A stretch of 64,000 nt of DNA from Parasegetibacter sp. NRK P23. Lineage in GTDB: Bacteria; Bacteroidota; Bacteroidia; Chitinophagales; Chitinophagaceae. Positions 42,791 through 52,621 of this stretch are shown piece after piece; position 1 is the first letter of the stretch, and each line of letters begins with the position of its first letter. The stretch lies in contig NZ_JAMDLG010000001.1 of NCBI RefSeq assembly GCF_023721715.1, forward strand, positions 1,899,784-1,963,783, written 5' to 3'. The notes under the pieces are model-generated. The model made no database searches and had not been told where the DNA came from. It saw only the letters and a list, made by a program, of their open reading frames with translations. A program made the translations under genes and the position numbers.

Positions 42791-44107
42791 TTATGCTGTG
42801 GTTACCACTTCGCCTTCGAGGTCGTAATCGTAGGCTTTACTGATCTTCACCTGCACGAATTCGCCTGGCTTCAGGGGTTTTGCGCTTTGAATGATCACCT
42901 CATTGTCTACTTCCACACTGTCAAATTCCGTTCTTCCGATATACCTGCCGGCTTCTTTTTTATCGACGATCACTTTGAAGGTTTTTCCCAATTTTTCCTG
43001 GTTCTTCTCGTAAGAAATTTCCTGCTGTACTTCCATGATTTCCTGGGCACGGGCTTCTTTTTCTTCTGAAGAAAGGGTATCCTCCAGTTCGTAAGCGGAA
43101 GTCCCTTCTTCATGCGAATAAGTGAAGATACCCACTCTTTCAAAACGGTGCTTTTCGAGGAACGACTTCACATCTTCCACATCCTGTCTGGTTTCACCGG
43201 GGAACCCTGTGATGAGCGTGGTACGTAAACAGATATCAGGAATTTTTGTTCGGATCTGATCGATCAGTTCTTCCATATCCCGTTGGGTGATCTGTCTTTT
43301 CATCGCCTTCAGCATATTGTCGCTGGCGTGTTGCAGCGGCATATCCAGGTAATTGCAGATGTTCGGGCGTTCCTTCATCACATCCAGTATCTCCAGCGGA
43401 AATTTGTGCGGGTAAGCATAATGCAGGCGGATCCATTCCAGCCCTTCCACATCGGCGAGGGCGTGCATCAGGCGGGGAAGGTCACGTTTTTTATAGATGT
43501 CCAGGCCATAATAAGTCAGTTCCTGTGCGATCAGCATCACTTCTTTAACGCCTTTCCGCACCAGTCCTTTCGCTTCTTCCACCAGTTGTTCGATGGGTTT
43601 GCTCACGTGTTGGCCGCGCATCAGGGGGATGGCGCAGAAAGAACAGGTTCTATTGCAACCTTCAGATATTTTTAAATAGGCGTAATGTTTCGGTGTACTC
43701 AACAACCGTTCGCCCACCAGTTCCGCCTTATAATCCGCTTCAAACTGCTTCAGCACCAACGGGAGTTCCATGGTACCGAAAAACGCATCCACCTCCGGAA
43801 TTTCCGTTTCCAGGTTTTGTTTGTAACGTTCGCTGAGGCAACCGGTAACATATACTTTATCCAGTTTGCCCTTCCTTTTCAGCTCCACCTGGTCAAGGAT
43901 GGTATTGATGGATTCTTCTTTCGCCTTATCGATGAACCCACAGGTGTTCACGATAACTATATTGTGGTCCTTTTTTTTGTTTTCGTGCACCACATCAATT
44001 TCGTTGGCCATCAACTGACCGCTCAGCACCTCACTGTCCACCATATTCTTTGAACAGCCGAGTGTAATGATGTTTACCTTGTCTTTCCGCAGCGTTTTTG
44101 TCTTCAT
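42791..44107 (-). CDS. rimO: Ribosomal protein S12 methylthiotransferase
   Basis: A 438-residue radical-SAM enzyme that methylthiolates the conserved Asp of ribosomal protein S12. N-terminal UPF0004 domain with three cluster Cys (TLGCSKN, VNTCGF, VTGCLSE), radical-SAM motif CNRTCSFC near residue 150, and a C-terminal TRAM domain (about 370-438). The TLGCSKN sequence and overall length distinguish RimO from MiaB. Has a TACCTTTG box 11 bp upstream and is followed by bshC. Confidence 0.96.
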   Translation of the reverse strand: MKTKTLRKDKVNIITLGCSKNMVDSEVLSGQLMANEIDVVHENKKKDHNIVIVNTCGFIDKAKEESINTILDQVELKRKGKLDKVYVTGCLSERYKQNLETEIPEVDAFFGTMELPLVLKQFEADYKAELVGERLLSTPKHYAYLKISEGCNRTCSFCAIPLMRGQHVSKPIEQLVEEAKGLVRKGVKEVMLIAQELTYYGLDIYKKRDLPRLMHALADVEGLEWIRLHYAYPHKFPLEILDVMKERPNICNYLDMPLQHASDNMLKAMKRQITQRDMEELIDQIRTKIPDICLRTTLITGFPGETRQDVEDVKSFLEKHRFERVGIFTYSHEEGTSAYELEDTLSSEEKEARAQEIMEVQQEISYEKNQEKLGKTFKVIVDKKEAGRYIGRTEFDSVEVDNEVIIQSAKPLKPGEFVQVKISKAYDYDLEGEVVTTA

Positions 44108-44117
44108 AATAAGTGTG

Positions 44118-44125
44118 CAAAGGTA
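44118..44125 (-). promoter_or_regulatory. -7 promoter box for rimO-bshC
   Basis: TACCTTTG on the minus strand, 11 bp before the rimO ATG. Confidence 0.55.
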
Positions 44126-44156
44126 ACAAAAGATGTGTACGGATCATTTCTGGCAC

Positions 44157-44164
44157 TAATTTTG
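44157..44164 (+). promoter_or_regulatory. -7 promoter box for outer-membrane protein gene
   Basis: TAATTTTG, 33 bp before the ATG at 44197; back-to-back with the rimO promoter. Confidence 0.55.
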
Positions 44165-44196
44165 GCAATGCATTTTCTGAACTAAATGTTAAACCG

Positions 44197-44694
44197 ATGA
44201 AAAAGTTATTTGTAGCCGCGGCTTTTTTGCTGGGCATGGGTATTTCCGCCGCACAGGCACAGAGTGGCAGTATGGGTTCAAGTTACCAGACGGCTTTAGG
44301 GGTGAAATTCTATCCCGGAGCGCTTTCCATTAAACATTTTGTGGGTGATAACAGGGCCGTGGAAGGCCTGGCCAGTTTTTGGCGATATGGTGCCAGAATT
44401 ACAGGATTGTATGAAATCCATGGAGACATCAACGGGGCACCAGGTTTAAAATGGTATGTAGGACCAGGTGCGCACATCGGGTTCTGGAACGACCGCGGGC
44501 GCAGGTATTATTATGATGGTCCACGTGACGGCGGCGCTTATTTTGGTGTGGATGGCGTTCTCGGCCTGGATTATAAAATAAATGGCGCTCCGATCAACCT
44601 GAGTATAGACTGGCAACCCAGTTTTTCCTTTGGAACGGATCATTCCGGGTTTGATGGCGGATGGGGTGGTTTTGCGGTGAGGTATACGTTTTAG
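44197..44694 (+). CDS. Small outer-membrane beta-barrel-like protein
   Basis: A 165-residue secreted protein: signal peptide about 1-22 (MKKLFVAAAFLLGMGISAAQAQ), then alternating Gly/aromatic strands (LKWYVGPGAHIGFW, GAYFGVDGVLGLDYKI) and a C-terminal Phe (GGWGGFAVRYTF), the pattern of small eight-stranded outer-membrane barrels. Function unknown. The ATG at 44197 starts the signal peptide; the longer frame from 44113 would include the promoter. Confidence 0.8.
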   Translation: MKKLFVAAAFLLGMGISAAQAQSGSMGSSYQTALGVKFYPGALSIKHFVGDNRAVEGLASFWRYGARITGLYEIHGDINGAPGLKWYVGPGAHIGFWNDRGRRYYYDGPRDGGAYFGVDGVLGLDYKINGAPINLSIDWQPSFSFGTDHSGFDGGWGGFAVRYTF

Positions 44695-44720
44695 TGTTTC
44701 ACGCGATCGCTTTATTTCAC

Positions 44721-44990
44721 GCAAGGACCGCAAAGGAGCAAGGACGCAAGGCTTTAATTGGTTGGTTGAATGTTTTCCTGCGGATGATTTTGTTTCTTAG
44801 TTTTGTTTTTTACTTGCAACACAAAGAAGAAACGTTTACGGGGTTTGAGCATAGCGGGAACCTAAATTGCGATCATTAAGGACTAAAATATAAAGAGAGG
44901 GTGTATCGAAAGTAGGATACACCCTCTCTTTATTCTATGCTGACAGCAAATGAACAGCTCTTTGCGTCCTTGCTCCTTTGCGGTCTTTGC
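44721..44990. repeat. 29-bp inverted repeat of a GCAAAG-type intergenic element
   Basis: A 29-bp tract at 44721-44749, itself made of short CGCAAGG/CGCAAAG-like units, recurs inverted at 44962-44990 with one mismatch. The 212 bp between hold a terminator but no gene. Similar CGCAAAG heptad tracts are scattered in intergenic DNA of many bacteria. Confidence 0.7.
44892..44931. terminator. Bidirectional terminator with a perfect 16-bp stem
   Basis: AAAGAGAGGGTGTATC and GATACACCCTCTCTTT around an 8-nt loop; T-runs on both strands. Lies between the outer-membrane protein gene and the end of glgC. Confidence 0.85.
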
Positions 44991-45013
44991 GAGAAAATTT
45001 TCCCAGCGAGAAC

Positions 45014-46291
45014 CTAAATCACAAACCCATTAGGGATCACCGCCCCTTTCTTAATAACAATAATCCCATCTTTTATCGTATAGAGCGAGTGATCTGCATC
45101 AGCGAGGTGTGGCCCGCCATTAATGCGTACATCGTCTCCGATTCTGCAGTTCTTATCTACCAGCGCGTTCTTGATGAAACAGCGGTTGCCGATCCCCATT
45201 AACGGGATGCCGTTTTTATTAGAGTGTTCAATTTCCTCAAGGGTTTGATAATAATCGTTCCCCATGATATAACTGCTTACCACAGTGGTACCATACCCAA
45301 TGCGGGAACGGATACCGGCCAGACAGTGCTCCAAACGTGAGGCGTTGATGATACAGCCTTCGGCGATGATCGTTTTTTCGAGGGTAGTACCACTTATTTT
45401 AGAGGGTGGCAGCATCCTGGCGCGAGTATAAATGGCGCGGGAATTATCGAAAAGATTGAATTCGGGAAGGTCCTGTGTAAGGCCAAGGTTGGCTTCAAAG
45501 AAGGAATAAATGTTCCCGATATCGGTCCAGTAGCCTTCATACTGGTAGCTGATCACGGCGTGTTTTTCGAGGGATTTGGGCAGAATTTCCTTGCCGAAAT
45601 CCGTATCATCCTTAAATGTATCGGTAAGCATTTCCACGAGCAGCTTCTTGTTGAAGATGTAGATACCCATGGAGGCGAGGTAATTTCTGCCCTGCAACTT
45701 CATTTTTTCACCGGTATCGCTGGTCCACTGCGCGAGGAGCTCTTCGCCTTTCGGCTTTTCGATGAATGAAGTGATCCAGTTATCGCTGTCTGTTTTGAGG
45801 ATCCCGAAATCGGAGGCTTCTCTTTTGGCTACCGGGATGGTGGCGATGGAGATGTCCGCGTTATTGTTGATGTGGTTCTCCAACATTTCATTGAAATCCA
45901 TCTGGTAAAGCTGGTCACCGGAAAGGATGAGGATATAATCGGCTTCATGTTGCTGGAGGTGGCGCAACGATTTCCGTACCGCATCAGCCGTACCCTGGTA
46001 CCAGGAAGGGTTATCGGGCGTTTGTTCAGCGGCAAGAATATCCACGAAAGCGCTGCTGAAAATACTGAAATGGTAAGTATTCTTAATGTGTTTATTGAGG
46101 GAGGCGGAATTGAACTGGGTAAGCACGAACATGCGGGTAATGCCCGAGTTCATACAATTGGAAATGGGAATGTCCACCAGACGGTATTTACCTGCGATGG
46201 GGACGGCTGGCTTGCTTCGCGTTGCTGTAAGGGGATAAAGGCGGGTTCCGGCGCCGCCGCCCAGGATTACAGCCAGGACAGATTTACTCAT
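45014..46291 (-). CDS. glgC: Glucose-1-phosphate adenylyltransferase
   Basis: A 425-residue enzyme that makes ADP-glucose for glycogen. N-terminal nucleotidyltransferase domain with GGGAGTRLYPLTATRSKPAVP and the SGDQLYQMDF catalytic Asp region; the C-terminal left-handed beta-helix (about 295-425) carries hexapeptide repeats (INASRLEHCLAGIRSRIGYG). Cytoplasmic, usually allosterically controlled. Follows glgA by 25 bp, forming a glycogen-synthesis operon. Confidence 0.96.
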   Translation of the reverse strand: MSKSVLAVILGGGAGTRLYPLTATRSKPAVPIAGKYRLVDIPISNCMNSGITRMFVLTQFNSASLNKHIKNTYHFSIFSSAFVDILAAEQTPDNPSWYQGTADAVRKSLRHLQQHEADYILILSGDQLYQMDFNEMLENHINNNADISIATIPVAKREASDFGILKTDSDNWITSFIEKPKGEELLAQWTSDTGEKMKLQGRNYLASMGIYIFNKKLLVEMLTDTFKDDTDFGKEILPKSLEKHAVISYQYEGYWTDIGNIYSFFEANLGLTQDLPEFNLFDNSRAIYTRARMLPPSKISGTTLEKTIIAEGCIINASRLEHCLAGIRSRIGYGTTVVSSYIMGNDYYQTLEEIEHSNKNGIPLMGIGNRCFIKNALVDKNCRIGDDVRINGGPHLADADHSLYTIKDGIIVIKKGAVIPNGFVI

Positions 46292-46316
46292 ACTATGGTA
46301 TTTGATGCTGAATGGC

Positions 46317-47735
46317 TCAGCTTATTATGGATTGATATACGTTACAATATTGTTCTGCGCTTTTGTCCCAACTGAAATCGAGTTTCATCATATATGCTCT
46401 TACATTTCCCAGTTGCTCTTTGTTTTTATACAAATCCAGTGCCCGGTACATGGCGTGCGTCAATTCCCCAACAGTGGCTTCGCGGAACCGGATGCCATAG
46501 CCCTGGTGGTCGCCGATATCGATCACGGTATCCCGGAGCCCGCCGGTATCGCGCACCAGCGGAATGGTGCCGTAGCGCATGGCATACATCTGGTTTAATC
46601 CGCAGGGTTCAACTCTGCTGGGCATTAGAAGAAAGTCGGCTCCGGCATACATCTGGTGGCTCAGGGTCTCATTGTAACCTATAAATACATTGTAATCCCC
46701 GGCGTACTTCTCTTTCAATTCCAGCAGCCTGCTTTCCACCCAGGGTTCCCCACTACCCAGCACCAGGATGTTCATATTTCTCCCTATATAATAAAATGCG
46801 TCTTCGATGGCTCCAGGCAGCAGATCGGCGGCCTTCTCTCCCACCAGTCTACCGATAAATACAAACAAAGGCTTCTGAGGGTTCAGTCCAAACACTTCGC
46901 AAAGCGTTTTTTTATTGCCCAGCTTACCCTTAGCCATACCCGAAATATTGTAATGGTCCTGCAAATAAGTATCCGTTGCGGGATCCCATATCTTATCATC
47001 AATACCATTCAGTATGCCAACGCTTTTCCCCCTTTCTGCGCGGAGCAAAGATTCCAGGCCGTTCGCGGCACCCTGTAATTCTTCCAGGTAGCTCCAGCTT
47101 ACCGTAGTAACGCGACTGGCGCATTTGATACCGCAGGCCAGGGGGTTGACGGTATTGTTCCAGTCCAGCATACCCCATTTCCAGGAATCATAAGGCGGAA
47201 TAAGGTGTTGTTTGTCCCAGCCAAACCAGCCCTGGTATTGCGCGTTGTGAATCGTAAGTACGGTTGGAATGGCTGCAAGATGACGGTACGCGTAACAATG
47301 TTGCAGCATGAAAGGAATCAGTGCGGTATGGTGGTCGTGCACATGCACCACATCCGGACGGTGGTTCCATCTTGATAACCAGTCGCAGAAAGCGATCTGG
47401 AAGGAAAGAAACCTTTCGGTGTCATCATAATAACCGTAGATGCGTTCCCTGTCGAGGAGTCCGTTCACATCGATCAGGTATAAATCGAAGCCGAGTTTAT
47501 TGTTTTTTTCTTTGATAACACTATAATGGAAGGAATTATTCCCCATATAAGCGCCGCCTTCATGTACCAGTTCCCATTCATTCTCATAAAGAAATTTCGT
47601 GCGGTACATCGGCATCACCACTTTTGCGATATGCCCTGCGGCATTGAGGTATTTTGGCAGGGCGCCCACCACATCTCCCAGTCCCCCGGCTTTGGCCACA
47701 GGATAACATTCTGCACTAACATGTATGATTTCCAT
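46317..47735 (-). CDS. glgA: Glycogen synthase
   Basis: A 472-residue GT5 enzyme transferring glucose from ADP-glucose onto glycogen. N-terminal KxGG loop reads AKAGGLGDVVGALPK (residues 14-28), VHVHDHHTALIP near 135, and the C-terminal donor domain contains FIGRLVGEKAADLL and the EPCGLNQMYAMRYGTIPLV acceptor/donor motif near 385. Upstream of glgC in the same operon; glgB is not here. Confidence 0.96.
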   Translation of the reverse strand: MEIIHVSAECYPVAKAGGLGDVVGALPKYLNAAGHIAKVVMPMYRTKFLYENEWELVHEGGAYMGNNSFHYSVIKEKNNKLGFDLYLIDVNGLLDRERIYGYYDDTERFLSFQIAFCDWLSRWNHRPDVVHVHDHHTALIPFMLQHCYAYRHLAAIPTVLTIHNAQYQGWFGWDKQHLIPPYDSWKWGMLDWNNTVNPLACGIKCASRVTTVSWSYLEELQGAANGLESLLRAERGKSVGILNGIDDKIWDPATDTYLQDHYNISGMAKGKLGNKKTLCEVFGLNPQKPLFVFIGRLVGEKAADLLPGAIEDAFYYIGRNMNILVLGSGEPWVESRLLELKEKYAGDYNVFIGYNETLSHQMYAGADFLLMPSRVEPCGLNQMYAMRYGTIPLVRDTGGLRDTVIDIGDHQGYGIRFREATVGELTHAMYRALDLYKNKEQLGNVRAYMMKLDFSWDKSAEQYCNVYQSIIS

Positions 47736-47821
47736 CCTTAAAATTGTTGACGTTCAGTTCACGCCATCAATTTAAGGAAGCTATTTCTATTTACCGAAAA
47801 AAAAGCAATAAAAATGATATC

Positions 47822-48514
47822 TTATTTACTGGCATTCAATCCATTCATTCTTCCTGCGCCAATGTAATGGGATTTCCAGTAGGCCTCGTCCAGATCGGAA
47901 ATCATGACGCCACTGGAAGTGGAGGCGTGAACGAATTTGTTGTTCCGCAGGTACACGCCCACGTGCGCAATGGTTCCCTTTCTCCTTGCGGAAAAGAAGA
48001 CCAGGTCACCTTCCGTAAGCTCGTCCCGTTTTACCGGCAGTGTGGCATCGTGCTGTTCCCTGCTGGTGCGGGGTAAGGATAGCCCGTAGACGGAAGACGC
48101 GAAGAATACCGTGAAAGCGGAACAGTCGATACCAGATTTTGTGGTGCCGCCCATCCTGTAAGGTGTTCCATACCATTCTTCAATGAAGGGAAGCGCGGCG
48201 TGATTGGCCAGTTCCTCCACCGGCACATCCATCAGGATACCGTATTTAAACTGGAGGGAATTACTGCTTTCGATATCGGCTACTCCTGTATTTTTACGGA
48301 TGTTGGTTTTTTCCGCTTTATATGCCGTTAATTTCTGATTGTTCGTGGTGGATTCCTGCTCGATGGTAATATCGAGGAATTTAGGTGAATGGCCCGTTGC
48401 GGCTGTTTTCGGACTGGTTCCTTTTGCAACACGGGCGGTTCCGCATCCTGTCAATGCAATGCCGGCGGCAAGAAATATGCTCAGGTATTTCAAAAGACTG
48501 ATTTTAAAATTCAC
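47822..48514 (-). CDS. NlpC/P60 family lipoprotein peptidase
   Basis: A 230-residue cell-wall hydrolase of the C40 family that cuts within peptidoglycan stem peptides. Lipoprotein signal with lipobox LTGC (Cys24), a linker and N-terminal region to about 105, then the NlpC/P60 domain with catalytic Cys131 (GIDCSAF), His184 (IAHVGVY) and His196 (FVHAST). Start is GTG at 48514. A TATATTTG box lies 22 bp upstream. Monocistronic. Confidence 0.92.
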   Translation of the reverse strand: MNFKISLLKYLSIFLAAGIALTGCGTARVAKGTSPKTAATGHSPKFLDITIEQESTTNNQKLTAYKAEKTNIRKNTGVADIESSNSLQFKYGILMDVPVEELANHAALPFIEEWYGTPYRMGGTTKSGIDCSAFTVFFASSVYGLSLPRTSREQHDATLPVKRDELTEGDLVFFSARRKGTIAHVGVYLRNNKFVHASTSSGVMISDLDEAYWKSHYIGAGRMNGLNASK

Positions 48515-48535
48515 ATTCGGTTAGCAAGAACCATG

Positions 48536-48543
48536 CAAATATA
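48536..48543 (-). promoter_or_regulatory. -7 promoter box for NlpC/P60 gene
   Basis: TATATTTG on the minus strand, 22 bp before the GTG start. Confidence 0.5.
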
Positions 48544-48607
48544 GGGAAAGCGGGCCTGATACGGTGTTTTAACGGGGATACACTGGGTCGGAACACGGTC
48601 AGCAGCC

Positions 48608-48723
48608 GGGGAAAATGATATCGGTGGCACCGGGTCAACTCGGGTAACCGAGACTTGTTTCAAGGGTGAAACAGTTGACCGTTCTGGCTTTGGACAGCAT
48701 AAGCCGGATAAAGTACATTCCCC
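48608..48723 (+). ncRNA. Candidate multibranched structured RNA
   Basis: Inside the 460-bp gap before dnaE, consecutive perfect helices nest. An outer GGGGAA (48608-48613) pairs TTCCCC (48718-48723). Within it are CGGT-GGC-ACCG; a three-way junction with stem GGTCAA/TTGACC (48633-48638 with 48675-48680), CTCGG-GTAA-CCGAG capped by a GNRA-type loop, and CTTGTTTCA-AGGG-TGAAACAG with one bulge; and CTGGCTT/AAGCCGG. GNRA occurs only when read on the plus strand. No known family recognised. Could be a dnaE leader or an independent RNA; helices this short can arise by chance. Confidence 0.35.
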
Positions 48724-48976
48724 AAAGGCAAAAAAGATTTTAACGGTATTTAAGTGGGCAAAAAACGGGGTCAGCGATTAGAAAAACCCTGATTTCACCC
48801 GATTTAATGCTCTATCTGCATATAGCTAATATCAATGCAGTGAAACAACACATGTGCGTAACTTTAGGCCGTTCAGTTCGTGTTAACTCTCTGGTTTATT
48901 GTTTATTTGCAGTTCGCCCGGAATTTCCTGGAAAGATCATATTAACGGAAGTAACCGGGCGGCAAAACAGGTTCGA

Positions 48977-51900
48977 ATGAAATTCTCACATTTACACGTA
49001 CATACTCAGTTTTCTTTGTTGGATGGCGCTGCATCCATCCAGGCGCTCTATAAAAAAGCGATCAAACACAATATGCCGGCGCTGGCCATCACCGACCACG
49101 GAAACATGTTCGGGGCCTTCGAATTCGTGAGCGAGGCTTATAAACATAAAAATGAAGACGGTTCGCTAAAAGTAAAGCCCATTGTTGGCTGTGAGTTTTA
49201 TGTGGTAGAGGATCGTTTCCGCAAGCAGTTCACCAAAGAAGTACGTGATGAACGTTACCACCAGGTGCTGCTGGCCAAGAATGCCAAAGGTTACGCCAAC
49301 CTCATCAAGTTAACTTCACTGGGTTATACGGAAGGACTGTACAGCAAATATCCCCGGATCGATAAATCCCTGATCGAAAAATACCATGAAGGACTGATCG
49401 CCACTACCTGCTGCATCGGCGCTTACGTGCCGCAAACCATTCTTCACGATGGTGAAGAAGCCGCAGAGAAAGAATTCAAATGGTGGCTGGATCTTTTTGG
49501 CGAAGACTTTTTTATAGAATTGCAACGCCACAACATCAAAGAACAGGAAGTGATCAACGAAACGCTCATGCGTTTCTCCAAAAAGTATGATGTTCCGGTA
49601 ATCGCCACGAATGATTCCCACTATACGGACCGTGATGATTACAACGCCCACGATATCCTGTTGTGCATCAATACCGGTGAAAAGCAGTCAACCCCTGGGT
49701 TCGATGATTTCGTGAACGATGAAACACAGATCAAAAACCGGAGGTTTAAATTCCCGAACGACCAATTCTATTTCAAGAGTCCGGAGGAGATGGCGACCCT
49801 TTTCAGCGATATCCCACAATCTATCAGCAATACCGAAATGGTGGTAGAAAGAGTGGAATTGCTGAACCTGAAAAAGGACATCCTGCTGCCCGCGTTCCCT
49901 ATTCCGAAGGAGTTCCAGGTCCACGAGGACAACAACCTCAACCAATGGGAATACCTGCATTACCTTACTTATGAAGGCGCGCGGCAACGTTATTCAGAAC
50001 TGACCCCGGATATTACGGAACGACTGGATTTTGAACTGTTCACCATCAAAACGATGGGGTTCGCCGGTTACTTCCTGATTGTTAGTGATTTTATCAAGGC
50101 AGGGCGCGATATGGGCGTATTCATTGGCCCCGGACGTGGTTCCGCGGCTGGAAGCGCCGTAGCTTATTGCATAGGCATCACCAATATCGACCCCATCAAA
50201 TACAATCTCCTTTTCGAAAGGTTCCTCAACCCCGACAGGAAGAGCATGCCCGATATTGATACGGACTTCGACGACGAAGGCCGCCAGCGGGTAATCGAAT
50301 ATGTGGTAGATAAATATGGAAAGAACCAGGTGGCGCAGATCATCACCTATGGTACGATGGCCGCCAAAATGAGTATCAAAGACGTGGCGCGGGTACTCGA
50401 CCTGCCCCTCTCCGACTCAAACATGCTGGCCAAACTGGTGCCCGATAAACCGGGCATAGAACTGGGTCGGGTTTTACAGGCCCCGCTTACGGCCAAAGAT
50501 GGCGAAAAATCGCTGGAAGCGAAAGAAGGACTTGGTCCGGAGGACCTGGAGAACGTACGCAAACTCCGGAGCATCTATCATGGAGACGATATTCAGGCCA
50601 GGGTATTGAAAGAAGCGGAAAGGCTGGAAGGTTCAGTAAGAAGCACCGGTATCCACGCGGCGGGCATCATCATCGCCCCGGAAGACCTGATGAATATTAT
50701 CCCGGTGAGCACCGCAAAAGACTCTGACCTGCTGGTAACCCAGATTGAAGGCAGTATCATCGAAGACGCCGGCGTTATCAAAATGGACTTCCTCGGGCTG
50801 AAAACGCTGACCATCATTAAGGGCGCCCTGCGCATGATCAAGGAGAATTATGATGTGGACATTTCCATTGATGAAATTCCCCTTGATGACCAGAAGACTT
50901 TTGAACTGTACCAGAAAGCCGAAACAAACGGTACGTTCCAGTTTGAAAGTCCCGGCATGCAGAAGTACCTCCGTGAACTGAAGCCCGACCAGTTTGCTGA
51001 CCTGATCGCCATGAACGCCCTGTACCGTCCGGGGCCGCTCGCATACATACCCAACTTTATCGCCCGGAAACATGGCACGGAGGAGATTGTATATGACCTC
51101 CCCGAAATGGAGGAATACCTGGCCGAAACATACGGCATTACCGTTTACCAGGAACAGGTGATGCTGCTGAGCCAGAGCCTGGCCGGCTTCTCGAAGGGAG
51201 ATGCGGATGTGCTGCGGAAAGCGATGGGTAAAAAGCAGAAAGCGGTACTGGATAAAATGAAGGCCCAGTTTGTAAAAGGCGCTTCCGAAAAAGGTCACGA
51301 CGAAAAGATACTGGATAAAATATGGACCGACTGGGAGGCCTTCGCACAATACGCCTTCAATAAATCACACTCTACCTGCTATGCGTTCGTAGCCTATCAA
51401 ACGGCATACTTAAAGGCGCATTACCCCAGCGAATACATGGCTTCGGTATTGAACAACGCCGGAAGCATTGAAAAGATCACCTTCTTCATGGAAGAGTGTA
51501 AGCGCATGGGGTTGAAAGTACTTGGACCGGATATCAACGAATCCCAGAAAGGGTTCGCCGTGAACAAAAAAGGGGAAATCCGCTTTGGGCTGGGTGGATT
51601 AAAAGGAGTGGGTGAAGCGGCAATAGAAAGTATTATTGAAGAGCGGAAGAAAGGTGGTCCTTATGAAAACATCTTCGACCTGGTGCGCCGGGTAAACCAA
51701 CGCGCGGTCAATAAAAAATCAATGGAATGCCTGGCTTATTCGGGTGCGTTCGATTGTTTCCCGGAGTTCCACCGTGCCCAGTATTTTCATACCCCGGCAG
51801 GAGACAATACCAATGGATTGGAAAAGATCATCAAATACGGCAACGTTTACCAGGGCAACCAGCAACACACGGGCAACAGCCTGTTCGGCGCCATGGAAAT

Positions 51901-52621
51901 GCCTGAGATCGCGGTACCGAAAATACTTCCTTGTCCCGAATGGAGTCTTATCGAATTACTCGACAATGAGAAGCAGGTAACAGGCATCTTTATCAGTGGC
52001 CATCCGCTCGACAACTATCGTTTTGAAATGACCCATTTCGGCATAACTCCCGTCGCGGAATACAATGAATACAAGGACAACATCCTCACGCAAACCAACA
52101 GGAACAGGAGTTTCCGTCTGGCAGGCCTGGTAACAGATGCGCAACACCGGCTCACCAAAACGGGCAAACAATTCGGCATATTCAACGTGGAAGATTACAG
52201 TGGTAAAATGGACATCGCGCTGTTTGGTGAAGATTACGTGCGGTACAAGGATTATTTCACGCCGGGCACGGTTTTGCATATCGTAGGAGCGTTCAAGAAC
52301 AGGTTCAACCAGGAAGATAATTTTGAATTCAAATTGTCGCAGATCACCCTGCTGGAAACGCTGAAGAAAACCATGACCAAACAACTTATCCTGGACATGT
52401 CTCCTAAAAGCGTCTCCACAGAACTGATTGAATTCCTGGAAAACAACTTCAGGACCTACCCCGGCAAAACCGGCATAAGGTTCAATATCCTGGACCATGC
52501 GGCACAGAAAAGGGTGAGTCTTTTAACAAGTGAAACCGGCTTTGAAATGAATGACGAAATGGCCGTCTTTTTACAGGAGCATCCTGAAATTGACGTACGT
52601 GTGTTAACGAATTCACAGTAA
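48977..52621 (+). CDS. dnaE: DNA polymerase III subunit alpha
   Basis: The 1214-residue replicative polymerase. N-terminal PHP domain (HLHVHTQFSLLDG at 5-17, ITDHGNMFG), polymerase core with GPGRGSAAGSAVAYC near 385 and catalytic aspartates in PDIDTDFDDEGRQ near 427, FNKSHSTCYAFVAYQTAYLK near 800, then the beta-binding/HhH region and an OB fold near 1040. Start at ATG 48977 (MKFSHLHVH) rather than the TTG at 48899. Single-gene unit; followed by trxA with its own promoter. Confidence 0.97.
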   Translation: MKFSHLHVHTQFSLLDGAASIQALYKKAIKHNMPALAITDHGNMFGAFEFVSEAYKHKNEDGSLKVKPIVGCEFYVVEDRFRKQFTKEVRDERYHQVLLAKNAKGYANLIKLTSLGYTEGLYSKYPRIDKSLIEKYHEGLIATTCCIGAYVPQTILHDGEEAAEKEFKWWLDLFGEDFFIELQRHNIKEQEVINETLMRFSKKYDVPVIATNDSHYTDRDDYNAHDILLCINTGEKQSTPGFDDFVNDETQIKNRRFKFPNDQFYFKSPEEMATLFSDIPQSISNTEMVVERVELLNLKKDILLPAFPIPKEFQVHEDNNLNQWEYLHYLTYEGARQRYSELTPDITERLDFELFTIKTMGFAGYFLIVSDFIKAGRDMGVFIGPGRGSAAGSAVAYCIGITNIDPIKYNLLFERFLNPDRKSMPDIDTDFDDEGRQRVIEYVVDKYGKNQVAQIITYGTMAAKMSIKDVARVLDLPLSDSNMLAKLVPDKPGIELGRVLQAPLTAKDGEKSLEAKEGLGPEDLENVRKLRSIYHGDDIQARVLKEAERLEGSVRSTGIHAAGIIIAPEDLMNIIPVSTAKDSDLLVTQIEGSIIEDAGVIKMDFLGLKTLTIIKGALRMIKENYDVDISIDEIPLDDQKTFELYQKAETNGTFQFESPGMQKYLRELKPDQFADLIAMNALYRPGPLAYIPNFIARKHGTEEIVYDLPEMEEYLAETYGITVYQEQVMLLSQSLAGFSKGDADVLRKAMGKKQKAVLDKMKAQFVKGASEKGHDEKILDKIWTDWEAFAQYAFNKSHSTCYAFVAYQTAYLKAHYPSEYMASVLNNAGSIEKITFFMEECKRMGLKVLGPDINESQKGFAVNKKGEIRFGLGGLKGVGEAAIESIIEERKKGGPYENIFDLVRRVNQRAVNKKSMECLAYSGAFDCFPEFHRAQYFHTPAGDNTNGLEKIIKYGNVYQGNQQHTGNSLFGAMEMPEIAVPKILPCPEWSLIELLDNEKQVTGIFISGHPLDNYRFEMTHFGITPVAEYNEYKDNILTQTNRNRSFRLAGLVTDAQHRLTKTGKQFGIFNVEDYSGKMDIALFGEDYVRYKDYFTPGTVLHIVGAFKNRFNQEDNFEFKLSQITLLETLKKTMTKQLILDMSPKSVSTELIEFLENNFRTYPGKTGIRFNILDHAAQKRVSLLTSETGFEMNDEMAVFLQEHPEIDVRVLTNSQ

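Noticed and set aside
50633-51349. 238-codon ORF antisense to dnaE
   Set aside because: Codon-bias shadow of dnaE.
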